64,000 nt of DNA from JAUVKT01 sp942491535. GTDB lineage: Bacteria > Bacteroidota > Bacteroidia > Bacteroidales > VadinHA17. Where the stretch lies: NCBI GenBank assembly GCA_942491535.1, contig CALOBV010000025.1, positions 186,001 through 250,000 of the forward strand. Direction: 5' to 3'. The position numbers were made by a program, and so were the translations under genes. The notes under the pieces are model-generated. The model searched no databases and had not been told where the DNA came from. It worked only from the letters and a program-made list of their open reading frames with translations. Of this stretch, positions 28,536 through 39,116 are shown in pieces (positions within the stretch are counted from its first letter, which is position 1; every line of letters starts with the position of its first letter).

Positions 28536-30902
28536 ATGATAAGGCAACATATCAAATCAGCTTTCAGATCAATCTTCAGGAGGAAATTATACTCGGCCAT
28601 AAATATTTTTGGCCTTGCAGTAGCTCTGTGTGCGTTTATCCTTATAGCCATGTACGTCCGTCATGAACTCAGCTATGATAAGTTCAATGATGGTTACGAG
28701 AATATTTACAGGGTTGTAAGGGATGAATATACATGTTCTCCACCGGCTATGGCTTCGTATCTGAAGGAGAATATAAGTGGCATAGATCATGCATCACACT
28801 TTATAAGGCTCAATAACCTTCTGGCTTCCGTTGAAGATAAATACTATACGGAAGATGAGTATTTCTATACAGATAATGAGTTCCTCCGTATCTTCTCAAT
28901 TGACCTTATCCAGGGTGATAAGGATAATGTGCTGAAAAGTATCGATGATATAATAATTTCTGAATCCATTGCCAGGAAATATTTCGGGTCGGAAGATCCA
29001 ATGGGGAAAATAATAACTGTTTCGCGAAGTGTTCAATACAGTGTTGCAGGCGTTTTCAAAGATTTTCCGGGTAACTCACATTATAAATTTGATGTGGTAA
29101 TGCCGCTCGACAGGTATTACCAGCTTACTGGCAACAGCAGGGATAGCTGGAGTAGTAATTATACCTATACCTATATAAAACTTGGAGGGGGGGTAAATCT
29201 TGATCATCTTAATAAAAGAATGGTAGAGATAGAGAAGGAACTTACGGGATGGGATGATTCTTCGGGTGAAGAATATAAGCAGTATTTTTCATTTCAACCG
29301 ATTTCAGAGATACACCTGCACTCACATCGTCAGCAGGAAGTTCAGGTTAATGGAGATATCAGGAATGTATATGTCTTCTCTTCAATTGCATTTCTAATAC
29401 TGATTATTGCAGCAATTAATTATGTAAATATAGCAACTGCAATTGCTGGTGAGAGAACAAGGGAGATAGGTATAAGGAAAATTATGGGTATTAAGAAATC
29501 GCAGCTTTTTAACCAGTTTCTTACCGAGTCAATGCTTATTGCCATTATATCAATAGCAGGAGCACTTATTTTGACATGGCTCTTCCTTCCTGTGTTCGGC
29601 AATTTAATGGACCGTGATATGATCCTGGCCGCCCCGGATATCCCTTTATTTATATTGCTGGTGCTTGGCCTTTTACTAATAATTGGATTGGGAACCGGAA
29701 TGCTACCTTCAAGAACACTTTCAGGCGTTAGTGCCCTTTCAGTACTGAAGGGTCCTGAACCTTCTGCAAAGACAAGGTGGCGAGCCCGGGATATACTTGT
29801 GATGGCTCAGTTTATGGTAGCCCTGGTTCTTATTATACTTACTCTTAATGTAAACAGGCAAATAAGATATATATCAAAAGTTGACCCCGGTTATGATAAA
29901 GAGCAAATAATAAATCTCAGGGTTTTTGACAGATCCATGCTATCGGGCATGCCTGCGATAAAAGAGGAACTATCTCAACTTAATAATGTGGAATTTGTCT
30001 CGGTTTCTAACCAGATCCCTAATAATATAGAATATTTTACCAGGCCGGATTGGTTCTGCGACGATGTAAGAACATGTACCCCAATTTTTTACAACCAGGT
30101 TGATTATGACTTTGTAGATGTCTATGGAATTGAGATTACAAGGGGGAGAAACTTTTCTGTAGCTTATCCTTCTGATGCCAGGGGAGCTTTCCTGGTAAAT
30201 GAAAAAGCTGTAAAAATGGCTGGCTGGGATAATCCCGTTGGTATGGAAATTAACCATTGGAATGATGCTAAAGGTATTATTGTCGGCGTGGTAAGTGATT
30301 TTAATTTTCGCTCTCTTCATTCAGAAATTGCCCCCCTGTACCTTTATTTAAACGAAAATTATGAAGCATCCTTTCTGTCAATACGAATCATCGGCGGTGA
30401 TTTGAAGGGTACCCTGACATCAATAGAAAATGTAATCGATAAATTTTCGCCTGGTTCTCCTTTTCAATATTCATTTTTTGATGAAGAATTTGAGAGGGCA
30501 TATAACAGCGACAGGAGACTGGAATCTATATTCACCTTCTTTTCAATACTGGCTATTATACTGGCCTGTCTTGGTCTTTTTGGGATGTCATCATTTACAA
30601 TATCCCGCAGGACAAAAGAAGTAGGAGTGAGGAAGGTCTTTGGAGCCCAGGCTTTTGAGAATCTTATAATGCTTATAAAAGGCTTTCTCAGACCTGTTGT
30701 CCTGGCAAACATTCTTGCATGGCCCGTTGCATTCTATGTAACTCACCGATGGCTTGAGAGTTTTGCTTACAGATCGACTGTTACAGTATGGACTTTTATT
30801 ATTGCTGCCCTGTCTCTTATTATAATAACACTTCTTACCGTAGTGGCAAGAAGTGCATCATTATCAAGGCAAACGCCTGCAGTAAGTCTCAGGTATGAAT
30901 AA
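28536..30902 (+). CDS. FtsX/MacB-type ABC transporter permease
   Basis: A 788-residue membrane protein of the large Bacteroidota FtsX-like permease group. It has an N-terminal amphipathic IRQHIKSAFRSIFRRKLYSAIN, then one transmembrane helix and a large periplasmic MacB_PCD domain. Three helices follow with TREIGIRKIMG, then a second PCD-like region and a final helix bundle with TKEVGVRKVFGA. The internal duplication (two KVxGIRKxxG-type loops) is typical. Such permeases pair with a MacB/LolD-type ATPase in mechanotransmission or lipoprotein release, but no ATPase gene is adjacent. The substrate is unknown. Confidence 0.88.
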   Translation: MIRQHIKSAFRSIFRRKLYSAINIFGLAVALCAFILIAMYVRHELSYDKFNDGYENIYRVVRDEYTCSPPAMASYLKENISGIDHASHFIRLNNLLASVEDKYYTEDEYFYTDNEFLRIFSIDLIQGDKDNVLKSIDDIIISESIARKYFGSEDPMGKIITVSRSVQYSVAGVFKDFPGNSHYKFDVVMPLDRYYQLTGNSRDSWSSNYTYTYIKLGGGVNLDHLNKRMVEIEKELTGWDDSSGEEYKQYFSFQPISEIHLHSHRQQEVQVNGDIRNVYVFSSIAFLILIIAAINYVNIATAIAGERTREIGIRKIMGIKKSQLFNQFLTESMLIAIISIAGALILTWLFLPVFGNLMDRDMILAAPDIPLFILLVLGLLLIIGLGTGMLPSRTLSGVSALSVLKGPEPSAKTRWRARDILVMAQFMVALVLIILTLNVNRQIRYISKVDPGYDKEQIINLRVFDRSMLSGMPAIKEELSQLNNVEFVSVSNQIPNNIEYFTRPDWFCDDVRTCTPIFYNQVDYDFVDVYGIEITRGRNFSVAYPSDARGAFLVNEKAVKMAGWDNPVGMEINHWNDAKGIIVGVVSDFNFRSLHSEIAPLYLYLNENYEASFLSIRIIGGDLKGTLTSIENVIDKFSPGSPFQYSFFDEEFERAYNSDRRLESIFTFFSILAIILACLGLFGMSSFTISRRTKEVGVRKVFGAQAFENLIMLIKGFLRPVVLANILAWPVAFYVTHRWLESFAYRSTVTVWTFIIAALSLIIITLLTVVARSASLSRQTPAVSLRYE

Positions 30903-30941
30903 AGCATAAAAGCCATACATATGGAATGATTGCAGGATTAA

Positions 30942-31505
30942 TTAGTTAATCTTGTCCTCTTTCTTCTTCATCTTAATAAGGATAACGCCGTTTTCGGTCT
31001 TATACTTTTTCATTGATTTTTCATCCTTCAGCACTTCTATGCTTTCAATACTATCCGGAGATATATTGTCAAGTTCTTCTTTGCTTACTACTACACCATC
31101 TATTACAATCAAAGGTGAGTTTTCATCTGAACTTATATCGACTTTTACTCTATTTCTGGTCTTAATAGTTGAGTTTTCTTTTTTTGTATCGTCTGCCTCT
31201 TCAATAGTTATTTTTAAGGTTTTTTTCATACTTATTATGATTACTGATGTAGTATCATATAACTCCCTTGCTCTTTCACCTTTGTATACAGCTACTGATT
31301 CAATTTTATCCTTATCTATTATGTCCAGTATGCTGGTGTCATATTCTTTACCATCAATTATAATCAGGGGTTTGGAATCTTCTTTTATCTCAACGAAGGT
31401 CGATTTTCCCTTTTTTGTTTTATCTGCTTTATTTATGACTTCCTGCGCCATTCCAGATATTGTTGTGATTGCTATTAAGCAAATTATTATTCCAGTTTTT
31501 TTCAT
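30942..31505 (-). CDS. Small periplasmic protein with two TonB-plug-like modules
   Basis: A 187-residue protein with a Sec signal (AITTISGMAQ). Two tandem modules (about 46-95 and 131-181) each read PLIxIDG, a helix, DxIES(V/I)xVxK, and a closing (G)VIxIxMKK. This is the core of the SusC-type plug domain: compare DPLYVIDG, DIESIEVLKD and SNGVILITT in the SusC of this window. No barrel follows, so it is a free double mini-plug. It is the third gene of an operon with an ECF sigma factor and a membrane protein, 11 bp after the latter. I infer a periplasmic sensor or decoy acting on that pair. A 214-codon antisense ORF here is a shadow. Confidence 0.7.
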   Translation of the reverse strand: MKKTGIIICLIAITTISGMAQEVINKADKTKKGKSTFVEIKEDSKPLIIIDGKEYDTSILDIIDKDKIESVAVYKGERARELYDTTSVIIISMKKTLKITIEEADDTKKENSTIKTRNRVKVDISSDENSPLIVIDGVVVSKEELDNISPDSIESIEVLKDEKSMKKYKTENGVILIKMKKKEDKIN

Positions 31506-31516
31506 GTCTGCTGTGT

Positions 31517-31858
31517 TTATTTTATATAAATTATTATTGATTCGTCTTCGTATAATATTTCCTTTTCAGACTCGACAGTTTCCGACGGAGGAATGAGGCT
31601 ATAGGCCTCAACCAGGGCAGCGAGCTTTTCTCCATATTCCATTTCCCTTGATTTACCTGGTATAAGTAATATCGTGCTCAACAGTATAATAACTACCGCT
31701 GCAGCTGAAGATATTCCTGTAATAATCCTTCTCCTTGCAGCTTCCTTTTGTTCAATTAATGACAACATTGAATCTTCCAGGCCTTCGGGAACTTTAATCC
31801 TTACAGAATCCAGTAAACGTTGATAAACTTTATCTGCCTTTTCCATATTCATAATCAT
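31517..31858 (-). CDS. Single-pass membrane protein, candidate anti-sigma factor
   Basis: A 113-residue protein of no recognised family. A ~45-residue N-terminal cytoplasmic part (KADKVYQRLLDSVRIKVPEGLEDSM...) leads into a basic stretch and one transmembrane helix (about 48-66), then a short acidic tail outside. Its start overlaps the end of the ECF sigma gene by 29 bp. Anti-sigma factors usually sit in this topology and position. There is no HxxxCxxC zinc motif, so it is not a classical ZAS protein. Confidence 0.6.
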   Translation of the reverse strand: MIMNMEKADKVYQRLLDSVRIKVPEGLEDSMLSLIEQKEAARRRIITGISSAAAVVIILLSTILLIPGKSREMEYGEKLAALVEAYSLIPPSETVESEKEILYEDESIIIYIK

Positions 31859-32348
31859 ATATTTCAGTCAATTTAATACCTATCTTCTTTCTTGCCCTTG
31901 ACAGATTGACCCTGATGTTCTCGATTTTCTCACCGGTAAGGCTTTCTATTTCATTAAACTCCAGTCCGTCAATATCTCGCAGAACAACAATTCTCCTCTG
32001 GCTTTCCGGCAGTTCTTTAATTATATTCAGCACTAAGGCACCTGCTTCCTTACTTTCATAATTATCTTCGCTCGCCCTTAGCCCATACTCAAGTTCATAA
32101 TCATTCTTAACATTTACCATGGCTTTGCTGCTTTTTATTATATCGAGGCAATGATTGCGGGCAGTTAAAAACACAAAGCCGGTAATATTTGGATGATTGT
32201 TAAGTTTTCTCCTGCTCTTCCAAAGTTTAAGCATTATGTCCTGGATTGCATCCCTGGCGTCCTCATCACTTCTCAGCATCCTGGCAACCATCGGATAGAG
32301 CCTGGGTGAAAAAGGAACAATTGTATTTTTAAACTCTTTGCCTGTCAT
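31830..32348 (-). CDS. ECF-type RNA polymerase sigma factor
   Basis: A 172-residue protein with sigma-70 region 2 (LYPMVARMLRSDEDARDAIQDIMLKLWKSR) and region 4 (ELPESQRRIVVLRDIDGLEFNEIESLTG...). It lacks regions 1 and 3, as in ECF factors. It heads a three-gene operon with a membrane protein and a double mini-plug protein. The locus differs from the FecR-type sigma/anti-sigma/SusC arrangement: no FecR domain or barrel is present. Its target promoters are unknown. Confidence 0.9.
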   Translation of the reverse strand: MTGKEFKNTIVPFSPRLYPMVARMLRSDEDARDAIQDIMLKLWKSRRKLNNHPNITGFVFLTARNHCLDIIKSSKAMVNVKNDYELEYGLRASEDNYESKEAGALVLNIIKELPESQRRIVVLRDIDGLEFNEIESLTGEKIENIRVNLSRARKKIGIKLTEIYDYEYGKGR

Positions 32349-32753
32349 TATCTAATACTAATAACGACAAATATGCTTAATTGTAACAACTGATTTATGG
32401 AAAATGCAGATAATAAATCTATATAATGGAGGTATGGACCTGGGATTTAGGGTCCGGAATTATAAAATATGTTAAATATGATAATGTTGTGTAGCATACA
32501 CCAGTGCAATGGAACCGACAAATATTTATAATATTCAGCATCTGACGACAACTCTATTTTGCTGTTTTTTAGGATTTAATGAATCAATATCTATAAGCCC
32601 TTCCGGAATTGATAAGCTAACACAATAATTCGTGCAGCAATTGTACAGGGTCGATATTCCAAATAATTAATATACTTTAAGGGCTTCAAAAATTGAACTA
32701 TTTCGCTCTTTGCCGGGTTTAAGCATAGTGTTTATTTAATTATTTATTTAACC
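32349..32753. other. Divergent intergenic region, no gene seen
   Basis: About 405 bp between the ECF sigma start (minus) and the MFS start (plus). It is AT-rich, with no frame showing coding character and no strong hairpin. It should hold both promoters, but I find no exact TAnnTTTG box close to either start. Confidence 0.6.
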
Positions 32754-34019
32754 ATGAAGAGAAACTACTTTATTGTCGTTCTTATAGTATTCATATTTTT
32801 TATTATTTCTTTCCTTACTAATATCATGGGGCCTTTGATCCCCGATATTATTAAAGATTTTGAAGTTAGCAAGGCAATGGCTGCTTTTCTGCCTTTTTCA
32901 TTTTTCATTGCCTACGGTGTCTTTTCAATACCCTCCGGTATTGCGATAGAAAAATACAGTGAGAAAAGTATTATGGTAGCTGCTTTTGGTGTTGCATTTG
33001 CCGGAGCAATATTATTTTCAATCTTTCCTTCAATGCTCGTCGCAATGTTATCATTGTTTATGATCGGGACCGGGATGGCTATGTTACAGGTGGCTATTAA
33101 TCCATTACTACGGGTATCAGGAGGAGAAGAGAATTTCGCATTTAACTCTGTAGTAGCACAGCTTGCTTTTGGATTAGCCTCGTTCCTGAGTCCTCAATTA
33201 TTCTCATACCTGGTGTTAAACCTTGAGAACTATTCAGTTACCGGGGAGGCAAATAACTTAATTATATTTTTTAGTAAAATTGTTCCGGAAAACCTTCCAT
33301 GGGTATCGCTGTACTGGATTTTTGCGCTTATCTCCCTTCTTATGCTTATTATGATTTTCGTAATAAAATTTCCGAAAGTTAATCTTACGGAGGAAGAAAA
33401 GGCAGGTTCATGGTCTAAGCACCTGGAATTATTTAAGAACAAAAAGGTTATTCTCTTTTTTGTTGGGATATTTGCCTATGTTGGAACAGAGCAGGGAATA
33501 GCCAACTGGATTTCTCAGTTTCTATATGAGTACCATGAATTTAGTCCTAGAATTGAAGGAGCCAACGCGATTTCTCTTTTCTGGGGCTTATTAACTGTTG
33601 GATGTGTTCTGGGATTAATATTATTAAAATTTCTTGATAGTAAGCTTCTGCTTAAGCTGTTTTCTGCCGCTGCAATTATTGGATTAACAGCAGCCTTATT
33701 CGGACCGGCTAATGTATCCCTGTGGGCATTTCCTTTGATTGGTTTTTTTGCATCTATTATGTGGTCAGTAATTTTCTCACTGGCCCTAAATTCTGTAAAG
33801 GATAATCATGGTGCATTTTCAGGGATTCTCTGCTCAGGTATTATAGGTGGAGCTGTGGTGCCACTAATTATAGGTGGTCTGGGAGATCTTATTGGATTGA
33901 AATGGGGAATGACCTTTATTTACATAACTCTCGGTTATATTTTTAGTATCGGTTTTTGGGCCGACCCGCTGGTAAGTAATAAGACGCTTAGTTTAAGAAA
34001 AACTGAGAAGACTCAGTAG
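32754..34019 (+). CDS. MFS transporter, FucP-like (fucose/glucose:H+ symporter family)
   Basis: A 421-residue major facilitator with about 12 transmembrane helices. The FucP/GluP subgroup is suggested by the early FLTNIMGPLIPDIIKDF and by GTGMAMLQVAINPLLRVSGG, which corresponds to the Ala-Asn-Pro motif of that group. It ends 200 bp before the SusC gene and probably imports a monosaccharide released by the locus. A small CTGAG/CTCAG hairpin overlaps its last codons. It has its own upstream region, so it need not be in the SusC operon. Confidence 0.82.
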   Translation: MKRNYFIVVLIVFIFFIISFLTNIMGPLIPDIIKDFEVSKAMAAFLPFSFFIAYGVFSIPSGIAIEKYSEKSIMVAAFGVAFAGAILFSIFPSMLVAMLSLFMIGTGMAMLQVAINPLLRVSGGEENFAFNSVVAQLAFGLASFLSPQLFSYLVLNLENYSVTGEANNLIIFFSKIVPENLPWVSLYWIFALISLLMLIMIFVIKFPKVNLTEEEKAGSWSKHLELFKNKKVILFFVGIFAYVGTEQGIANWISQFLYEYHEFSPRIEGANAISLFWGLLTVGCVLGLILLKFLDSKLLLKLFSAAAIIGLTAALFGPANVSLWAFPLIGFFASIMWSVIFSLALNSVKDNHGAFSGILCSGIIGGAVVPLIIGGLGDLIGLKWGMTFIYITLGYIFSIGFWADPLVSNKTLSLRKTEKTQ

Positions 34020-34104
34020 GTAAATTGTTATATAACTCAGATTACTGTTGTATATATTATTAATTTTTATATGCAATAAATTTATAATTATTTAGAATAT
34101 GACG

Positions 34105-34112
34105 TAATTTTG
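34105..34112 (+). promoter_or_regulatory. Candidate -7 promoter box upstream of susC
   Basis: TAATTTTG matches TAnnTTTG and lies 110 bp before the SusC ATG. That would give a leader of about 100 nt, which is common for SusC genes. There is no clear -33 element. Confidence 0.4.
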
Positions 34113-34222
34113 TAAAATACATTAATCAAAAGACCTACATAACTTATAATATTATACTTTATTAATTAACATATGATTATACTAATTCATTTACTTACAT
34201 TGATTAACCTAAATCTTTAATT

Positions 34223-37200
34223 ATGAAAAGAAAACCCAAGAACAAGAGTTTTACCTTCTTGTCCAGGATGCTAAAGATTAAGCCAGTAATGACATTATTG
34301 TTATCCCTGGTGGTTCTAAGCATATCGACTACAGGTGTAAATGCATCAGACGGAAACAATAGCATCACGTCTGAAAGCACAAACCTGCAGCAATTAGTTG
34401 TCACAGGTGTTGTGACAGATGCTAGCACTAATGAGACACTGCCGGGTGTTAACATTGTTATTGCCGGCACCACCTCAGGCTTTGTAACAGATACAGACGG
34501 CAAATACTCATTTGCTGTTACCGGTCCGCCGATGTGTTAGAGTTCTCATTTATTGGCTATCTAAAACAAAGAGTTCCTGTTGGTAATCAGAGGGTAATTA
34601 ATATAGCCCTGATTCCTGATGTAGCAATGTTGGAGGAAGTTGTGGTAGTTGGATATGGTTCACAGCTAAGGACAGAAATATCAGGGGCTATAGTATCGAT
34701 AAGCCCAAAAGCATTTAATATGGAGAGTATGCCTAGTTCCAGCTTTGAAACTGCATTGCAGGGGCGTATGGCAGGAGTAAACGTTGCTGAATCGAATGGA
34801 GATCCGGGTTCAGCTGCACAGATACGTATCAGGGGAACAGGTTCAATATCTGCAGGGAATGACCCTCTATATGTTATTGATGGCATGCCCATCTCTCAGA
34901 ACTATAATCAGCAACTTCAGGCTGGCAGACAGAGATCAGCCTTTCCCACTACGAAAATTAATCCCCTGTCAACAATAAATTCAAGTGATATTGAGTCTAT
35001 TGAAGTTCTAAAGGATGCATCTGCAGCTGCAATTTATGGATCACGTGGTTCTAACGGCGTTATTTTAATAACTACCAGAAGAGGTACAAAGGATTCAGCT
35101 CCGCAGATTAATTTTAACTCAAATATTGGTGTTCAGTCAGCATTTAATGTTCCTGATCTTATGAATGCTGAGGAGCTTATTGCTTATACAAAAGACTCCA
35201 GGAATAACACTTATCTTCGTCAGCAAGACCCGACTAACCCTGCAAGTACTTATTATAATCCTTCCTATAATCCTAATAATAACGACGGACGAGAGGCTAG
35301 CGGAGCTACTGCAAACCACCTTATTCCCGAGGCCTATGTTAACTGGAACGGAACTGATACAGACTGGCTTGACCTTGTTTTATCACAATCTGTTCTTCAG
35401 AATTACAATCTTTCTGTAAGTGGTGGTTCACAAAATGTTACCTACTTCCTTGGAGCAGGTCATATGAACCAGACCGGAATTATTGAAGGCTCAGGATTTA
35501 AAAGGTATTCTTTAAATTCAAATCTGAATGCTAAAGTTACCGATCGTCTGCAGGTTAATATGTCACTTAATGCTGCCTTAACTGAACATGATCGTAAGGC
35601 AGCCAGTGCGCCATATTTTGCAGACCCTCCAGGAATTATTTATTCAGCTATGACCCAGTCGCCGGTTGTTAGTCCTTATCTCGAGGATGGAGTTACTTAT
35701 GACCAGACCGTTAATAGCCATAACCAGTTGGGTGGAGCAACAACCACTACAAACCATCCCCTGGCCGTTATGGATTATATTAACGACCATGTAATGAATA
35801 ACAGGATATTTGGTAACCTTAATGCCAGCTATGAGTTAATAGATAATCTTAAATTTAAAACCCTTATTGGTTACGACCTGGATAATTTCCAGAGATCGTT
35901 CTACCAGGGAACACAACTCTATTACAGAGGCGGGGCACCAAGACCAATTGCTCAGGCAGATGGTGGCCTCAGTTTTAACTGGTTATGGGAAAATACCCTC
36001 GAATATCAAAAAGAATTCAACGCAGATAACAGGATTAATGCCGTACTTGGATATACAGCTCAAAAGCAAAGAGACGAGAGAAACCGTGTCGTTGCTGAGC
36101 AGTTTCCGGATGATCAGGTTCAAACAATTGGAGGCGGGATCGTAACAGGAGGTTCACAAGCTATAGAAGAGTGGTCGCTTGTATCAATGCTTGCAAGAGT
36201 TAACTACGTATTTAAGAATAAGTATCTTCTTACAGCTACCGTTCGTTCTGACAGGTCGTCTCGTTTTGGAGCAGATCACCAGACTGGTGTATTCCCTTCT
36301 TTCTCAGTTGGTTGGTTAATGCACGAAGAATCATTCATGGATAATTTATCTGTGATTAATTCCTTGAAACCCAGAGTGAGTTATGGTGTTACAGGTAACT
36401 TTATGATACCTAACTATGGCTCTATCGGCCTGCTTACATCTTCCAACTATGTTATTGGAGGAGCTGTTGTACCAGGTGCTCTACCTATTAGTTTTAGTAA
36501 CCGTGAGCTTACCTGGGAAACAACCACGCAGTTTAATGTTGGTTTAGACTTTGCTTTATTGGAGAACCGTATTTATGGTACCTTCGATTATTATAAAAGT
36601 TTGACAACCGACCTCTTACTTGCGGTTAATATTCCTTCTGTATCAGGTTTTACTTCTGCGCTTTCTAATATTGGAGAAGTTGAGAATAAAGGATTTGAGG
36701 TACAGATAACTTCACGTAACCTTGTGGGAGATTTCAGATGGTCGACTGACTTTAACTTCAGTACCAACAAAAATGAAGTCTTGAAACTTGGACCAGAAGG
36801 TGACCCTATACTCGTATCTGGAGGAGCAGGAGTAAGGCATATTACCAGAATAGGTGATCCTGTAGGAAGCTATTATGGATACAACGTTATAGGTATATTC
36901 CAGAATCAGACTGAAATTAATAATGCACCTATCGACACCCAGGGTAGCCCTACACCAGGAGACTTCCAGTTTGAGGATGTTGATGGGGATGGATTTATTA
37001 CTCCCGACGACAGAACAGTGATTGGTAGTTACCATCCTGGTTTTACCTGGGGTATTAATAATAACTTCAGCTATAAGAATTTTGATTTCACAATATTTTT
37101 CAATGGCGTTGAAGGACGTGAAGTACTGAACCTTACCAGACGACACCTTGCTAATGGCGAAGCAAACTTTAGCAGTTATGCCATTTTGAATGACCGATGG

Positions 37201-37533
37201 ATTTCAGAATCCGAGCCAGGTAATGGAATTGACCCTAAAGCAGATCGCGTTTCTGATGGAAACAATAACAGAGAATCTTCCTACCAGGTTGAGGATGCAT
37301 CTTATGTTAAACTGAAGAGTATAACTGTGGGCTATTCTATGCCAAAAGGTAAATTGCCGATACAGAATCTACGTGTTTACGCCTCTGTTACTAATGTTGC
37401 TATCTGGACTAAATACATTGGATTTAATCCTGAGGTAAACCTTTCTCAGGGTGCAAGTCTTACTCCAGGTGAAGACTATGGTGCATATCCACTGTCAAGG
37501 GCGTTTCAGGTTGGTGTAGACGTTACCTTTTAA
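34223..37533 (+). CDS. susC: SusC/RagA TonB-linked outer-membrane protein, one frameshift
   Basis: The rejoined protein is about 1,100 residues. It has a long signal peptide, a carboxypeptidase-regulatory-like domain (VVTGVVTDASTNETLPGVNI, TDTDGKYSF), a plug (LEEVVVVGYG, IRGTGSISAGNDPLYVIDG, NGVILITTRRG) and a SusC barrel ending in FQVGVDVTF. The first frame stops at 34540 after VTGP. The second frame is open before that and continues DVLEFSFIGYLKQ. Adding one base at about 34530 (in CCGCC) restores the join. It imports oligosaccharides with SusD, whose gene follows 29 bp later. As read, the protein is broken, so this is an assembly indel or an inactivating mutation. Confidence 0.9.
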
Positions 37534-37562
37534 TTGAAAATCATTAATAAAGCATAAATAAC

Positions 37563-38962
37563 ATGAAAAAGTTAAAAGCATTATTATTTATTATAGCCGC
37601 ATTGATTACAATGTGGTCGTGCGAAGATTTTACTAATCTCGCTCCCTACTCAGAACGCAATGTTGACAGTTTCTATCAAACCCAAAATGACTTCGTAGTA
37701 GCCATAAATGGAGCCTATGCTGGTCTTGCCGGGAATAGTTTATTTGGCAGAAATTTAATGCTATTGCATGAGATGAGAACCGATAATACTTCAAATGATG
37801 CCGGTGCAACCGGTTTATCAGAATCTCTTGAGCGTATTACTCTTTTTACTGAAATAGCAACCGCTTCAGAATTATATAACACATGGTCTGGTGGCTATGA
37901 AACAATCGCTATGACCAATACTATTCTGGACAGACTGGGTCCGGTTGATTTTATAGATTCCGACATGAAAGATCGGATTAAGGGTGAAGCACTCTTTATC
38001 AGGGCACTGGCCTATTATAACCTGACTATTACCTTTGGAAACATAGCGTACCAGTTTGAGGAGGTTACCAGCCCGGATATTACTATTGACCAGGTAACTG
38101 CAGATGTTATTTACGACAAAATTGCAGCTGACCTGCTTGTAGCGGAAGGATTATTACCTGATACTTATGACCCGGAAGATGTTGGCCGTGTTACCAGTGG
38201 AGCTGCAGGAACCTTGCTGGGTCTTGTGGAGCTTACTAACGGTAATAACTCTGCAGCTGAAGCAGCACTTCGAAGAGTAATGACCAAGGGATATGACCTT
38301 GTTCCTAGCTATGCTGATTTATGGGGCGTATCAAATGAGAATAATATTGAGTCTATTTTTGAGATCCAGTATAAGTCAGGAGGAACAGGAACAGGTGGTT
38401 CTTTTACAGAATATTACTCTGTTGACCTACGTTTAACCGGTGGTATTGGTGATGGAAATGTACCCCAGGGCATTGAAGATAACGCCTTGGCTATTTTTGA
38501 TCGTAGATGATGAGCGATATGATGGTACTTTCGGAACAACTGTTGATCTAAACGAGTACATTAGCAAGTACGATGGTACACAGTCTCTCGTCTTCGACAG
38601 CGATAATAACTTTGTTGTCTTCAGGTACGCTGATGTTTTACTTATGCTTGCAGAGGCCATTGGTGAAGGAACTGAAGCAAATGGACTGATTGACCAGGTA
38701 AGGGATAGGGCAGGATTAACTGTCGCCTTTGAGGATTTACCAGGCACATTTGAAGATAATCTTCTATTGGAACGCCGCCGGGAATTTATTGCTGAAAAAC
38801 AAGAGATGGCCTGACCTGTTGCGATTTGGTCAAGCCAGGGAAGTAATGGCTGCCTTTCATTCAGGATTGGGTTATACAGAGGATGATATCAGGTTATTAT
38901 ATCCTATACCTCAGCAGGAAATAGATTCAGCTCCGGATGAACTAGTGCAAAACGATTTGTAA
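37563..38962 (+). pseudogene. susD: SusD/RagB glycan-binding lipoprotein with two frameshifts
   Basis: Three overlapping frames together give a ~465-residue SusD protein. It has a lipoprotein signal with Cys20 (TMWSC) and the N-terminal TPR-like region (FVVAINGAYAGL). The first frame ends at 38510, shortly after IEDNALAIFD. The second picks up DDERYDGTF, FVVFRYADVLLMLAEA and LLLERRREFIAEK; the third gives RWPDLLRFGQ and the C-terminal LLYPIPQQEI. The second shift is repaired by removing one A before AGATGG near 38798. SusD binds glycan at the surface over the SusC barrel. Two indels in one gene suggest either poor consensus sequence or decay. Confidence 0.88.
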
Positions 38963-38994
38963 GATATTAAGTTGAATATTAGTATTAAGATTCT

Positions 38995-39025
38995 AGCTGA
39001 CTGGTTATTATGTAGCCAGTCGGCT
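38995..39025 (+). terminator. Stem-loop after susD
   Basis: A 10-bp stem with one wobble (AGCTGACTGG / CCAGTCGGCT, 11-nt loop) lies 33 bp after the susD stop. There is no clear T run, so it may attenuate transcription or stabilise mRNA rather than terminate. Confidence 0.5.
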
Positions 39026-39116
39026 GAATCATTAATTACATAATATTTATTAGAATACATTAACATTATTATTTATTCAAATAACAGTAATCTTACTAAA
39101 ATAAAAATATCAAATT

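Noticed and set aside
30952..31596. 214-codon plus-strand ORF opposite the mini-plug gene
   Set aside because: It is antisense to a gene with a signal peptide and clear internal duplication; its own translation is a Ser/Ile/Phe-rich mirror of that gene.
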